The position numbers and the translations under genes are program-made. Shown here piece by piece: positions 7,600 through 14,993 of a stretch of DNA of 15,031 nt. The notes beneath the pieces are model-generated. The model did not search any database. It saw only the letters and a program-made list of their open reading frames with translations, and was not told the origin of the DNA. This DNA comes from Peptostreptococcaceae bacterium (GTDB lineage Bacteria; Bacillota; Clostridia; Peptostreptococcales; Peptostreptococcaceae), in NCBI GenBank assembly GCA_029983575.1, contig JASBZE010000040.1, forward strand, positions 1 through 15,031, given 5' to 3'. Each line of letters starts with the position of its first letter. Position 1 is the stretch's first letter.

Positions 7600-10473
7600 A
7601 TGGATGGAGAGAAAAGGGATTTAATAAGGGAAATAAAAAACAAGTTTAGAAAAAATAAGTTTTTAAATAAAATCAATATCAGTAGTTTTAAAAGAGTTAA
7701 TACAAACTCACTAAAAAGATTTAATATAAGAGATTTTAAAAGCGCTTCAAAATCCGGTTTAAAATCCTCTCTAGCATATATGAGCACTGCTAGTCCTATA
7801 TTTAGCTATTACAATATTGGATTTTTAATTTTGGCTATATTACTCGTCGTATCTGTCAAGGTCGGCGGCAAATCCCTGATATACAACGCAGACGCATATG
7901 TGCAGCACTTCCAAGCCCAATATGCTCTGGAGAGTGCTTTTAGAAATCCACTTCACTATATTTTCGTCGCATATCCATCCTTTGACTTCAACCTTGGTCT
8001 CGGTAGCGATCCACTTGTTACCTTCCACCACTATGGATTTACTGACCCATTAAATATAATATTGATGGTTCTCAGGATATTTCCTTCTGAGGCAACTTAC
8101 AGCATTATGTATTTACTCAGAATGTACCTAAGTGGTTTGGCATTTATATATATGTGCAAAAAATTAAATTCAATGGGCATAGACGGAGGAGAAATATATG
8201 GATATGGGAGAACTAAAGGACCGGTTATAGAAAATGGATTCTCTCCTGTTTCCCTTGTTTTAGGGGGGTTGATATACGCTTTTTCAAATTATAACCTATC
8301 AACTGGAATCATGCACCCATTTTTCATATCAAATATGTATATCTTCCCTCTTATGGTAGTTGCTATAAATGAGTTAATTTTCAAAAATAAAATTATGAAA
8401 TTAATATTGATCATAGTTTTATCGGTGTTTACAAACTTCTACTTCGCTTTTATGATAGCTGTGATGGGGTTTGTATATGCTTTGAGTATAATTATATACA
8501 ACAATCTCTACTCTAAAATAAAAACGGGCATAATTTCATATTTATTGGGTTTGTCAATTTCTGCAGTAGTCTTGATACCTATAGTGTACGCTCTTCTCAC
8601 AAGCAACAGGGCGGGCGGATCTATTGGCGGAGAGGTTTTTTCAGATCTTTCATTTATTAAGACACTATTTCGTACGGCGTTCTCCTTTCCAAATATAGAT
8701 AAGACTTCACAAATTAGAATAAGTCTTTTTGTCCTACCATCTCTTTTGGTATTTTTGTTTAGGAGAAAAAACTCACGACTTAAAGTTTTATTGCTAATAT
8801 GCCTACTAACGATGTGTTCTCCTATTGTCCAAAGTATAATAACCGGATTTTCATATCCTAATCACAGATGGACATTCTGCATTTACCTGCTCCTATCATA
8901 TATTTTCGTGGTCGAAGCAGATTTTGTAATAGAGCTTTTTAGAGGTGTATTTAAGTTTATAAATGTAACAATTTATAGAATTACTAAGAAAAAAAGAAGG
9001 CGCCCTAAGTATGACACCTATCTATCCCTCGTACTAGTAGCCTTTATGGTATTTACTTCGGCGGGAATTATAAAGATGAGCTATGATGCATCTAAAAGAA
9101 AAAAACTCACCCCTAGAGAGGATATAGCTAGAGTAGTAAAAAATCCAACACTCAAGGAGATGGGTAAGGAGCTTAACAAAAGTTTTTTAAGGCTAGAAAA
9201 TTCATTTGCCTATGGTATGAATCAGTCAAGCGCCTATAAATACCCTTCTACATCAATATATTACAGCCTTGAAAACAAGAATTTAGTAAATTTCAACATG
9301 GCTATGAAAAATGCAAAAGCCTCTCCAATTACTAGATTTAATGGAGTTGACTCAAGGTTCCCATTAGAGCAGATGCTTTCCGTTACGTATTTTTACGGAA
9401 AAACTGGAATACCTAAAAACTTCATACATAACGACGACAGAGATGGATCATATAGCTATTTGTATAAAAATAGGATGCCTCAGCCTTTCGGGTATACTTA
9501 TGAGGATTTTTTATATGAAATGGAGCTTGAAAATAAACCTACATTAATAAAGCAAGCCACTATGTCAAGGACTGCAATCATAGACAAAAAACCAGAAAAA
9601 GTCAGCCACATAAGTTTCAAGGAGAGGGATAAAATTGAGGATATAGTATCTGATGTAGATTACGAATTAAAGGAGAAAAAGCCTTTTAGGGGTTATGCAG
9701 GATATAATTTGAGAATATATCCAAATGTAAAAAAGGCTGGCGAACTATACCTAACGATAAAAGATCAAGAAACCTTCAAATGGGCTAAGACATTGTACGT
9801 AAAGAGCGAAGGTAAATACTCTACCGTAGAGATGCAAACTCCAGAGGATAGATATTATTCAGGCGAGATGGGCAAGGTCGTAAACCTAGGTGAGTTTCTA
9901 CCTACAAGCCAAGAATCTCTAGATAAAATAAGGCAGATGATAAAATCTGAAGATGATAAAGATGAAAACAATCCTGATATTAATAGCGAAAATAATCAGG
10001 ATAATATAGTCGATAGAAATAGTCGCCACAGTAATGATAAAAATAAGAGTGAGTTTGAAGATGGGGAAATAATAGTAAACGTGCCTGAATACTTTGAACT
10101 CGACCCTGACGATATTAGCGTTAAGTACTCTGACACCAACAAGGTAGAAGCAAATTTCTTACAACTAGGAAAAGAGTCTTTAAAAGATATCAAGGTTAAA
10201 AACAGAGGCTTTACGGGAAATATTGAAACTTCTAAACCAAAACTAGTGTTTATCTCCATACCATATGAAAAGCACGGTTGGAAAGCCTATGTAAATGGTT
10301 TAAAAACACATATCTACAGGGCAAATTACGGATTTATGGCAATTGAGGTTCCTCAGGGAAAATCCGATATTAAGTTTAAGTATCATCGCCCTGGACAGGC
10401 GATTGGAGCTATCGTTACAATAGCAGGGATATTTTTTTCATACAGATACCGTATAAAGCGTGGATCAATTTAG
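7600..10473 (+). CDS. YfhO-family GT-C membrane glycosyltransferase
   Basis: YfhO proteins are polytopic membrane enzymes that transfer a sugar from undecaprenyl phosphate to an extracytoplasmic acceptor such as lipoteichoic or wall teichoic acid. I start at ATG 7600 (957 residues) because GGAGGTGAG at 7587-7595 lies just before it; an in-frame TTG at 7585 would include that site. Residues 1-70 are a basic cytoplasmic tail. Helices begin at about 71, and YNADAYVQHFQAQ follows helix 1 with D98 in the place of the GT-C catalytic acidic residue. FDFNLGLGSDP and the following FTDPLNIILMVL are also family-typical. More than ten helices run to about residue 500, followed by a long extracytoplasmic domain, a low-complexity Asp/Asn/Lys stretch (about 782-823) and a last helix near 930-950. 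It completes a GtrA-GtrB-YfhO set in one operon. Confidence 0.88.
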   Translation: MDGEKRDLIREIKNKFRKNKFLNKINISSFKRVNTNSLKRFNIRDFKSASKSGLKSSLAYMSTASPIFSYYNIGFLILAILLVVSVKVGGKSLIYNADAYVQHFQAQYALESAFRNPLHYIFVAYPSFDFNLGLGSDPLVTFHHYGFTDPLNIILMVLRIFPSEATYSIMYLLRMYLSGLAFIYMCKKLNSMGIDGGEIYGYGRTKGPVIENGFSPVSLVLGGLIYAFSNYNLSTGIMHPFFISNMYIFPLMVVAINELIFKNKIMKLILIIVLSVFTNFYFAFMIAVMGFVYALSIIIYNNLYSKIKTGIISYLLGLSISAVVLIPIVYALLTSNRAGGSIGGEVFSDLSFIKTLFRTAFSFPNIDKTSQIRISLFVLPSLLVFLFRRKNSRLKVLLLICLLTMCSPIVQSIITGFSYPNHRWTFCIYLLLSYIFVVEADFVIELFRGVFKFINVTIYRITKKKRRRPKYDTYLSLVLVAFMVFTSAGIIKMSYDASKRKKLTPREDIARVVKNPTLKEMGKELNKSFLRLENSFAYGMNQSSAYKYPSTSIYYSLENKNLVNFNMAMKNAKASPITRFNGVDSRFPLEQMLSVTYFYGKTGIPKNFIHNDDRDGSYSYLYKNRMPQPFGYTYEDFLYEMELENKPTLIKQATMSRTAIIDKKPEKVSHISFKERDKIEDIVSDVDYELKEKKPFRGYAGYNLRIYPNVKKAGELYLTIKDQETFKWAKTLYVKSEGKYSTVEMQTPEDRYYSGEMGKVVNLGEFLPTSQESLDKIRQMIKSEDDKDENNPDINSENNQDNIVDRNSRHSNDKNKSEFEDGEIIVNVPEYFELDPDDISVKYSDTNKVEANFLQLGKESLKDIKVKNRGFTGNIETSKPKLVFISIPYEKHGWKAYVNGLKTHIYRANYGFMAIEVPQGKSDIKFKYHRPGQAIGAIVTIAGIFFSYRYRIKRGSI

Positions 10474-10517
10474 ATCTGAGCATTGCTTAGTAAGTTTGTC
10501 TTTGTCTTTTATTAACG

Positions 10518-10570
10518 GCGTTGAGTGTAAAACTATAACCGAGGATATAATTGTACACTCAACGCTATTT
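10518..10570 (+). terminator. Probable terminator of the glycosylation operon
   Basis: GCGTTGAGTGTA at 10518-10529 and TACACTCAACGC at 10554-10565 are a perfect 12-bp inverted repeat with a 24-nt loop, followed by TATTTT. It lies 44 bp after the YfhO stop codon and before the promoter of the next operon, which fits a terminator. The loop is longer and the T tract shorter than usual, so a different role (RNA end protection, inverted-repeat remnant) remains possible. Confidence 0.6.
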
Positions 10571-10635
10571 TAGAGAAAAAAATATTAAATTATACTATAC
10601 TTTTTAAAAATCACTAGTAATAATGATTTTAGTTA

Positions 10636-10664
10636 TTGACAATATGACTTATTTATTTTAAAAT
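10636..10664 (+). promoter_or_regulatory. Promoter of the ABC/secreted-protein operon
   Basis: A perfect TTGACA at 10636-10641, a 17-bp spacer, and TAAAAT at 10659-10664 (5 of 6 to TATAAT). This is the best sigma-A type promoter in the window. Transcription would begin near 10671, leaving a leader of about 140 nt. Because the only other genes downstream in the window are those of the ABC block, it very likely drives all of them. Confidence 0.7.
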
Positions 10665-10670
10665 TAAAGA

Positions 10671-10809
10671 TAGAAAACTTAACATATACTAAATATTAGC
10701 ATAAGAATGCAATGATTACTAACGCTTTAAATTTATTGGATTTATATATAAGCTTTATATAGATTTCTAATTCAATATATTAGATGAATAATAGATAAAG
10801 AAGGAGAAA
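10671..10809 (+). other. Long AT-rich leader of the ABC operon
   Basis: About 140 nt separate the predicted transcription start from the first gene. The stretch is very AT-rich. I find only an A/T stem around 10745-10760 (ATATAA-GCT-TTATAT), no riboswitch-like conserved core, no terminator and no convincing leader peptide. Together with 10474-10635, which holds the terminator described separately, it makes up the only gene-free stretch over 300 bases. Confidence 0.4.
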
Positions 10810-10815
10810 ATGAAT

Positions 10816-11604
10816 ATGAAGATGATAAAATTAGAGTTTCAGCGCCTGTTAACTGATAAGATTTTTTTATTTGTAACAATCTTTATAATGCTTTTTTATA
10901 TGTATGTAAATTTTAAAATGGGGAATGTTAATTTTAAAGCGGATAACAATTTTTATATGAGGTTATTTTTTCTTTCACCAGATAATATTGAGTTGACAAA
11001 TATTTATTATTTTCTTGTTCCTATATTAGCCTCATTAGTTGGTGGTGATCTTCTAGGAAAAGATATGAGATGTAAGGAATACATAAATATAGCCTCTAGA
11101 TATAATAGACAAAGATTATTGATAAGCAAGTCTGTGGTTTCTTTTGTGACAGGGGGCTTGGTTATAGTTCTTCCATATATATTAGATTTTATAGTAAAAC
11201 TCGCCATTTATCCAATTAATTTACCATCAATTACCTTGGGAGCTAGCTATCAAGATGTTATAGGTATGTCTACAATTTTTGTATACAATCCTATGTTGTA
11301 TACCATTATATCAATTGTAGCAACTTTTTTATTTGCTGGGCTGTGTTCATTAACCGGTTTTGTAGTTTCTTTTTTTACTACAAAGAAACTGATAATAATA
11401 GCTATGCCATTCTTGTTGTCTTTAGCTCTTTGGAATATAATAAATTTATTCGGATTAAAAGATTTCTCGATACAGTCGATATTGATCTTTAGAGTTACTC
11501 AAAATGTTTTTAGTTTAGTTGAACTAGTCAAACTATTCTTAATACCATTTATTATTTTGCTATTTATAATATTCATAGGGGTGAGGAAAAATGATTTTAT
11601 CTAA
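10816..11604 (+). CDS. ABC-2-like permease subunit 1
   Basis: A hydrophobic protein of 262 residues with about six membrane helices, clustered as one N-terminal helix, a cytoplasmic stretch (GGDLLGKDMRCKEYINIASRYNRQRLLISKS), then five more. The segment with the charged loop followed by a long helix (about 105-130) is the pattern of ABC-2 type permeases, in which this region couples to the ATPase. It is the most recognisable permease of the three and ends with a short charged tail (GVRKNDFI). I prefer ATG 10816 because AAGGAG at 10801-10806 lies nine bases before it but only three before the ATG at 10810. The next gene begins inside its last codons (14-bp overlap), so translation is coupled. 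It probably forms the membrane pore with the following proteins; the substrate is unknown. Confidence 0.78.
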   Translation: MKMIKLEFQRLLTDKIFLFVTIFIMLFYMYVNFKMGNVNFKADNNFYMRLFFLSPDNIELTNIYYFLVPILASLVGGDLLGKDMRCKEYINIASRYNRQRLLISKSVVSFVTGGLVIVLPYILDFIVKLAIYPINLPSITLGASYQDVIGMSTIFVYNPMLYTIISIVATFLFAGLCSLTGFVVSFFTTKKLIIIAMPFLLSLALWNIINLFGLKDFSIQSILIFRVTQNVFSLVELVKLFLIPFIILLFIIFIGVRKNDFI

Positions 11605-12358
11605 TTTTAAAAGCATAAACAAAAAACTTTACAAAAAGATGTTGTTATTATCCCCATTTATTTTAATAATTTATATATCATATATCAATATAAATTATAA
11701 TATGATGGATATGTACAGTTTTTTTGATAAATTAACTCCTTATGATATATATTATCTATTAATAAATGATCCGTTGATTGAATTGACTATAAATGTTCCT
11801 ATACTATTACTGCTCCTAATAGGCATCATAAACTCTAAAGATTATTTTATAATCTCCAGATTTTATTCAAGAGTTAAATTTGCAGATTATAAAATAAGGG
11901 AATTGATATATATCAATTTATTTGTATGTATTTTTTATATGTTAACTATATACATTATTTCATATTTACTAACTAGTAGATTTAATTTTGATTTATATAG
12001 TTATAAGGGCCCCATATCTATAGTTTTTAACAAAGGAAAAACGATTAATAGGAACATAATGATAAATGGTCTTAGCTTTATAATAATTAATTTTTATTTA
12101 CTTTTTATGAGAAATCTCGCAATATCACTAATAATATTGATTATTAGTAGGTATATAAATTTAGTGTTTTCATTTATGGTTTCAATACTTCCATTTATGA
12201 TATCTGCGTGGATGAATAGTTGGTTAGTTCATTTTTTTATACTTGAAGTGAAAGAAATCCATTCTACCTCGAGGTTACTTGTAAAATTAATATCCATGGT
12301 GGCTCTCTATGTCTTTTTAAAGACTATCTATATATATACTGAGGAAAGGAAAGTTTAG
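11591..12358 (+). CDS. Membrane protein, probable ABC permease subunit 2
   Basis: A 255-residue very hydrophobic protein that I do not recognise as a named family. About six membrane helices can be seen: near residues 17-33, 67-84, 107-128, 158-180, 187-205 and 228-247. The short charged region after helix 2 (NSKDYFIISRFYSRVKFADYKIREL) is arranged like the coupling region of ABC-2 permeases. The ribosome binding site GGGGTGAGG (about 11578-11586) lies inside the preceding gene, and the two frames overlap by 14 bases, so the two proteins are likely made in fixed ratio. Its base composition is extremely AT-rich. Role as a second half-permease is inferred from topology and position before the ATPase. 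Confidence 0.65.
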   Translation: MILSNFKSINKKLYKKMLLLSPFILIIYISYININYNMMDMYSFFDKLTPYDIYYLLINDPLIELTINVPILLLLLIGIINSKDYFIISRFYSRVKFADYKIRELIYINLFVCIFYMLTIYIISYLLTSRFNFDLYSYKGPISIVFNKGKTINRNIMINGLSFIIINFYLLFMRNLAISLIILIISRYINLVFSFMVSILPFMISAWMNSWLVHFFILEVKEIHSTSRLLVKLISMVALYVFLKTIYIYTEERKV

Positions 12359-12359
12359 T

Positions 12360-13067
12360 ATGATATTAAGATTATTAGTTAGGGATGTAAAATTTGGTAC
12401 TGCTAAGTCATTTATATCAATTATCACATTGGTATTACTAGTTTTTATACCGTTGATTGTATATATTAATTTTTCGAGAAATTATTCTGATATTTTTAAT
12501 TTTTTTATTTTGCCTAATTTTGATTTTAGTAATAATTTATTGAAAGGTAATTTATACTTTATATCAATACAAATATTTATGCTTTTTAGCTTTAGTAAAT
12601 ACGTATTCGATGACTTATTTACTTATAATAAGTTGTTGTTAGTTAGGTACAAAAGCAGAACTATAATTTGTATATCTAAAATAATTTTTATGATTATTTA
12701 TAATTGTATTATATTTTTTATATATACTTTATATACATATTTGTGCTTACGTGCCTTTAAAATAGAAATATTAGATTACAATATCATTGCTAAAGTACTT
12801 GTTTGCTATACACTAGGATCTATTTCCTTGTATACATTTAATTTGCTAATCTCAATGATAATAAGGGAAAGTGCTGGCTTTTCTTCATGCATATTATTTA
12901 TTGTTTTAAATTTATTTTTAAATACAAGCATTTTTCCTGGAGGAGGATATACTTCGGTTATGCTCAGCGGTGTTCACTTAATGCAATCCTTGATTTACAA
13001 CACCTTATTGATTATGATTTCAGTGATTATAATTATATTTTATTATAAAAGAATTGATTTACTGTAG
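12360..13067 (+). CDS. Membrane protein, probable ABC permease subunit 3
   Basis: A 235-residue polytopic protein with about six hydrophobic helices (near 17-36, 66-82, 105-128, 144-166, 172-190 and 210-230). The cytoplasmic loop after helix 2 (FDDLFTYNKLLLVRYKSRTIICISKI) again resembles the ABC-2 coupling region. It follows the previous stop codon after a single base. AGGAAAGGAAAG within the end of the upstream gene can act as the ribosome binding site. No enzyme motif is visible. A third dissimilar permease with one ATPase is unusual; two of the three could pair as a heterodimer and the third could be an accessory or sensor subunit. The function is inferred from context. Confidence 0.62.
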   Translation: MILRLLVRDVKFGTAKSFISIITLVLLVFIPLIVYINFSRNYSDIFNFFILPNFDFSNNLLKGNLYFISIQIFMLFSFSKYVFDDLFTYNKLLLVRYKSRTIICISKIIFMIIYNCIIFFIYTLYTYLCLRAFKIEILDYNIIAKVLVCYTLGSISLYTFNLLISMIIRESAGFSSCILFIVLNLFLNTSIFPGGGYTSVMLSGVHLMQSLIYNTLLIMISVIIIIFYYKRIDLL

Positions 13068-13085
13068 ATAGCCTAGGAGGATAAT

Positions 13086-13733
13086 ATGAAATTTATAGAA
13101 ATTAAAAATTTAAGTAAGAAAATTAAAGGTAAATATGTACTCAAAAATATTAATCTAACAATCGAAAAAGGGAAAATATACGGATTTATTGGTCATAATG
13201 GAAGTGGAAAAACAATGCTATTTAGGGTAATAAGCAATTTTATAAATTTAACGGAAGGAGAGTTATATGTTGACGGCGTATCAATAAAACCTAATGTAGA
13301 ATATCCAGTGAAGTTAGGAGTTATCATTGAGTACCCTGGATTCATCGACTCTTACTCCGGTTTTAAAAACTTGGAATATCTGGCATCGATAAATAATTCC
13401 ATAGGGGAAAAAGAGATATATGATGTTCTAAAGGAAGTTGGATTATATGATAATAAGGATGAAAAGGTAAAAAAATATTCTCTAGGCATGAAACAAAAGT
13501 TAGGAATAGCTCAAGCAATAATGGAAGACCAAGAGTTGCTCATATTTGATGAACCAATAAATGCATTAGATGATGAATCAGTCATTATGTTCAGAAACAT
13601 ATTGAAGAGAAAAAAAGAGGAAGGAAAAACAATACTCATATCTTCTCATAATAAAGAAAACCTAGAAGATCTTTTTGACTACACTGTGAAAATGAGTAAT
13701 GGTCACATTGATAAGATAATAAAGGGGGAATAA
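13086..13733 (+). CDS. ABC transporter ATPase, lantibiotic-export/immunity type
   Basis: A single nucleotide-binding domain of 215 residues, shorter than most exporter ATPases. Walker A is GHNGSGKT at 36-43, the signature is SLGMKQK at 132-138, Walker B is LLIFDEP at 151-157 with catalytic E156, and the switch histidine is H188 (SSHNKENLEDL). The Q-loop position carries Glu (E82 in GVIIEYPGF) rather than Gln, a form I associate with LanF-like and related small-peptide ABC ATPases. The D-loop is NALDDES. The ATG is preceded by an excellent AGGAGG (13075-13080). As the only ATPase in the block it should energise the three permeases upstream. The substrate may be the secreted protein at the operon end or an external peptide; this is inference. 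Confidence 0.88.
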   Translation: MKFIEIKNLSKKIKGKYVLKNINLTIEKGKIYGFIGHNGSGKTMLFRVISNFINLTEGELYVDGVSIKPNVEYPVKLGVIIEYPGFIDSYSGFKNLEYLASINNSIGEKEIYDVLKEVGLYDNKDEKVKKYSLGMKQKLGIAQAIMEDQELLIFDEPINALDDESVIMFRNILKRKKEEGKTILISSHNKENLEDLFDYTVKMSNGHIDKIIKGE

Positions 13734-13734
13734 A

Positions 13735-14235
13735 ATGAAGAAAATATTATCTTTAATAATTATTCTGGTTATAGCTTTGCTGTATTCATATAATGTATAT
13801 AACGTTAACAAAAATTCTGATAATCTAAGGAATTATAAAAAAGAAAAAATGGGAGAACTGTTTAATGCTTTTGAAGGAAAAATATTAGTAAAAAGCATTA
13901 AACTAATAAATACAGATGACTTAAGGAGAATGAAAAATATCAGTGATTATAATAAAAAATATATCGACTCGGATAGTAATGAATATATAAGTGTTAAATA
14001 TATGGTAGACAATGTGAAAAATATTGACTGCCTAGAAATTAAAGCTAATCTTGACGGATATATTTTTTATGATGGATTACCGCAGGCAAATATAATATCA
14101 AAAAATGAATATGAATATTTAATACCTATACCCAAAGAAAAATTAGGAGATGCTAAGAATAAAAACATAAAAATTTTCTTTGACAATATAAAAGTTGATG
14201 AACTTGAACACCATTATGTAATTTTTAATTTATGA
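13735..14235 (+). CDS. Single-pass membrane-anchored extracytoplasmic protein, unknown function
   Basis: A 166-residue protein not recognised as a family. Residues 1-20 (Met-Lys-Lys then a hydrophobic run) are an uncleaved anchor or signal peptide; there is no lipobox cysteine. The rest is polar, rich in Lys, Asn, Asp and Ile, and the alternating pattern in the second half suggests a beta-rich domain outside the membrane. It begins one base after the ATPase stop codon, with AAGGGGGAA (about 13722-13730) as ribosome binding site overlapping the ATPase end. Position suggests an accessory protein of the transporter, such as a peptide-binding, immunity or chaperone subunit; no sequence motif proves this. 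Confidence 0.72.
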   Translation: MKKILSLIIILVIALLYSYNVYNVNKNSDNLRNYKKEKMGELFNAFEGKILVKSIKLINTDDLRRMKNISDYNKKYIDSDSNEYISVKYMVDNVKNIDCLEIKANLDGYIFYDGLPQANIISKNEYEYLIPIPKEKLGDAKNKNIKIFFDNIKVDELEHHYVIFNL

Positions 14236-14248
14236 GGAGGAGGATATT

Positions 14249-14761
14249 ATGAAAGTTAAATTATTAATTTTATCTATAATAACAATTTTTATTGGCTCTA
14301 TTTTTATTATTAATTCAAAAAAATATCATGACACTTCCTCTGACAAAACTATATCTGTCAGTAAAGATCAAGTACCGATAAAAATTGAAGATATTGATTA
14401 TAAAATAGAGAGCAAAAGAAATGAAAAAGGTCAGATATTAATGTATATCAAGGCAAAAAATAATAGCTCGACAACTATAAACTATTTAACTGTAGATGTT
14501 AGGGATAATAAAAAATTAAATACATCTATTGAATACCTACAGAAGATAAAACCACATGGAAAAACTGATAATTATGATAGTATTAAAAATAGTAAAGATG
14601 ACAGGACCAAAATTCCTATTAAAGGATATGATGGAAATTATATTAGCGAACTAGGAAAAGTTGATGTGCAATCCATTTCTTATACATATAATGACAATGG
14701 GATTGATAAAATAGTAAGATATAATACTCATACAAATAAATATACAGTGTCAAATTATTAG
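14249..14761 (+). CDS. Second membrane-anchored extracytoplasmic protein, beta-sandwich-like
   Basis: A 170-residue protein with an N-terminal hydrophobic segment (about 4-22) and no lipobox Cys, so probably a signal anchor. Residues from about 45 onward read like a small beta-sandwich. One stretch (residues 64-85, from LMYIKAKNNSS to YLTVDVRD) resembles the paired strands of FxLYD/DUF-type extracellular domains, in which a backbone comparison of comparable secreted proteins is common. That similarity is a by-eye judgement. AGGAGGAGG (about 14234-14242) provides a strong ribosome binding site 13 bp after the previous stop. It has a similar size and layout to the preceding gene but no obvious sequence identity with it. 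Function unknown; an extracytoplasmic accessory to the transporter is the simplest reading. Confidence 0.7.
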   Translation: MKVKLLILSIITIFIGSIFIINSKKYHDTSSDKTISVSKDQVPIKIEDIDYKIESKRNEKGQILMYIKAKNNSSTTINYLTVDVRDNKKLNTSIEYLQKIKPHGKTDNYDSIKNSKDDRTKIPIKGYDGNYISELGKVDVQSISYTYNDNGIDKIVRYNTHTNKYTVSNY

Positions 14762-14804
14762 GATAGTAAGTTTAATAACACAAGAATCATAAGGAGGTTG
14801 TCAC

Positions 14805-14993
14805 ATGAAGAAAAAAATCTTTACAATTGCTCTTTCTGGACTACTATTGCTAGGTGGAGGAAGTATTACATTAGCAGGAAATAGTAGTGACACAGGATTC
14901 TCATTCTATTTTACGAGACCGGTCGTAAGCACTGAAAAAAGAGAAAAAAGAGACAAAACATCTTCATATGTAAAAGGGTTGTATAATATATAG
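14805..14993 (+). CDS. Small secreted protein with signal peptide, possibly truncated by frameshift
   Basis: A 62-residue product. Residues 1-24 are a textbook Sec signal peptide: KKK, then a hydrophobic core, then SITLA with predicted cleavage after A24. The mature part is about 38 residues, starts GNSSDTGFSFYF and contains a basic stretch STEKREKRDKTSSYVKG. The DTGFSF and R-K-x-D-x-TSSY pattern recalls longer small secreted proteins of Firmicutes (DUF2712-like and related, usually over 100 residues), from memory only. It has AAGGAGG at 14791-14797, seven bases before the ATG. After the TAG at 14991-14993 the +1 frame is open to the window end (14 codons), so the gene could be frameshifted. 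It could also be a true short bacteriocin-like or signalling peptide. It is the likely substrate or partner of the upstream ABC genes. Confidence 0.7.
   Translation: MKKKIFTIALSGLLLLGGGSITLAGNSSDTGFSFYFTRPVVSTEKREKRDKTSSYVKGLYNI

Noticed and set aside
10736..10763. Second promoter in the ABC operon leader (TTGGAT, 16 bp, TATAGA)
   Set aside because: Both boxes are poor matches in very AT-rich DNA where such pairs occur by chance, and a much better promoter lies at 10636-10664.
10474..10809. Small genes, riboswitch, tRNA or CRISPR in the largest spacer
   Set aside because: The longest ATG frame I followed (from about 10624) is only some twelve codons. No cloverleaf, spaced repeats or conserved riboswitch core is visible.
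14961..14993. Programmed ribosomal frameshift in the secreted protein gene
   Set aside because: No slippery heptamer in the right phase for -1 shifting is present, and the open alternative frame is +1 with no known stimulator. A simple indel or a genuine short protein is more likely.
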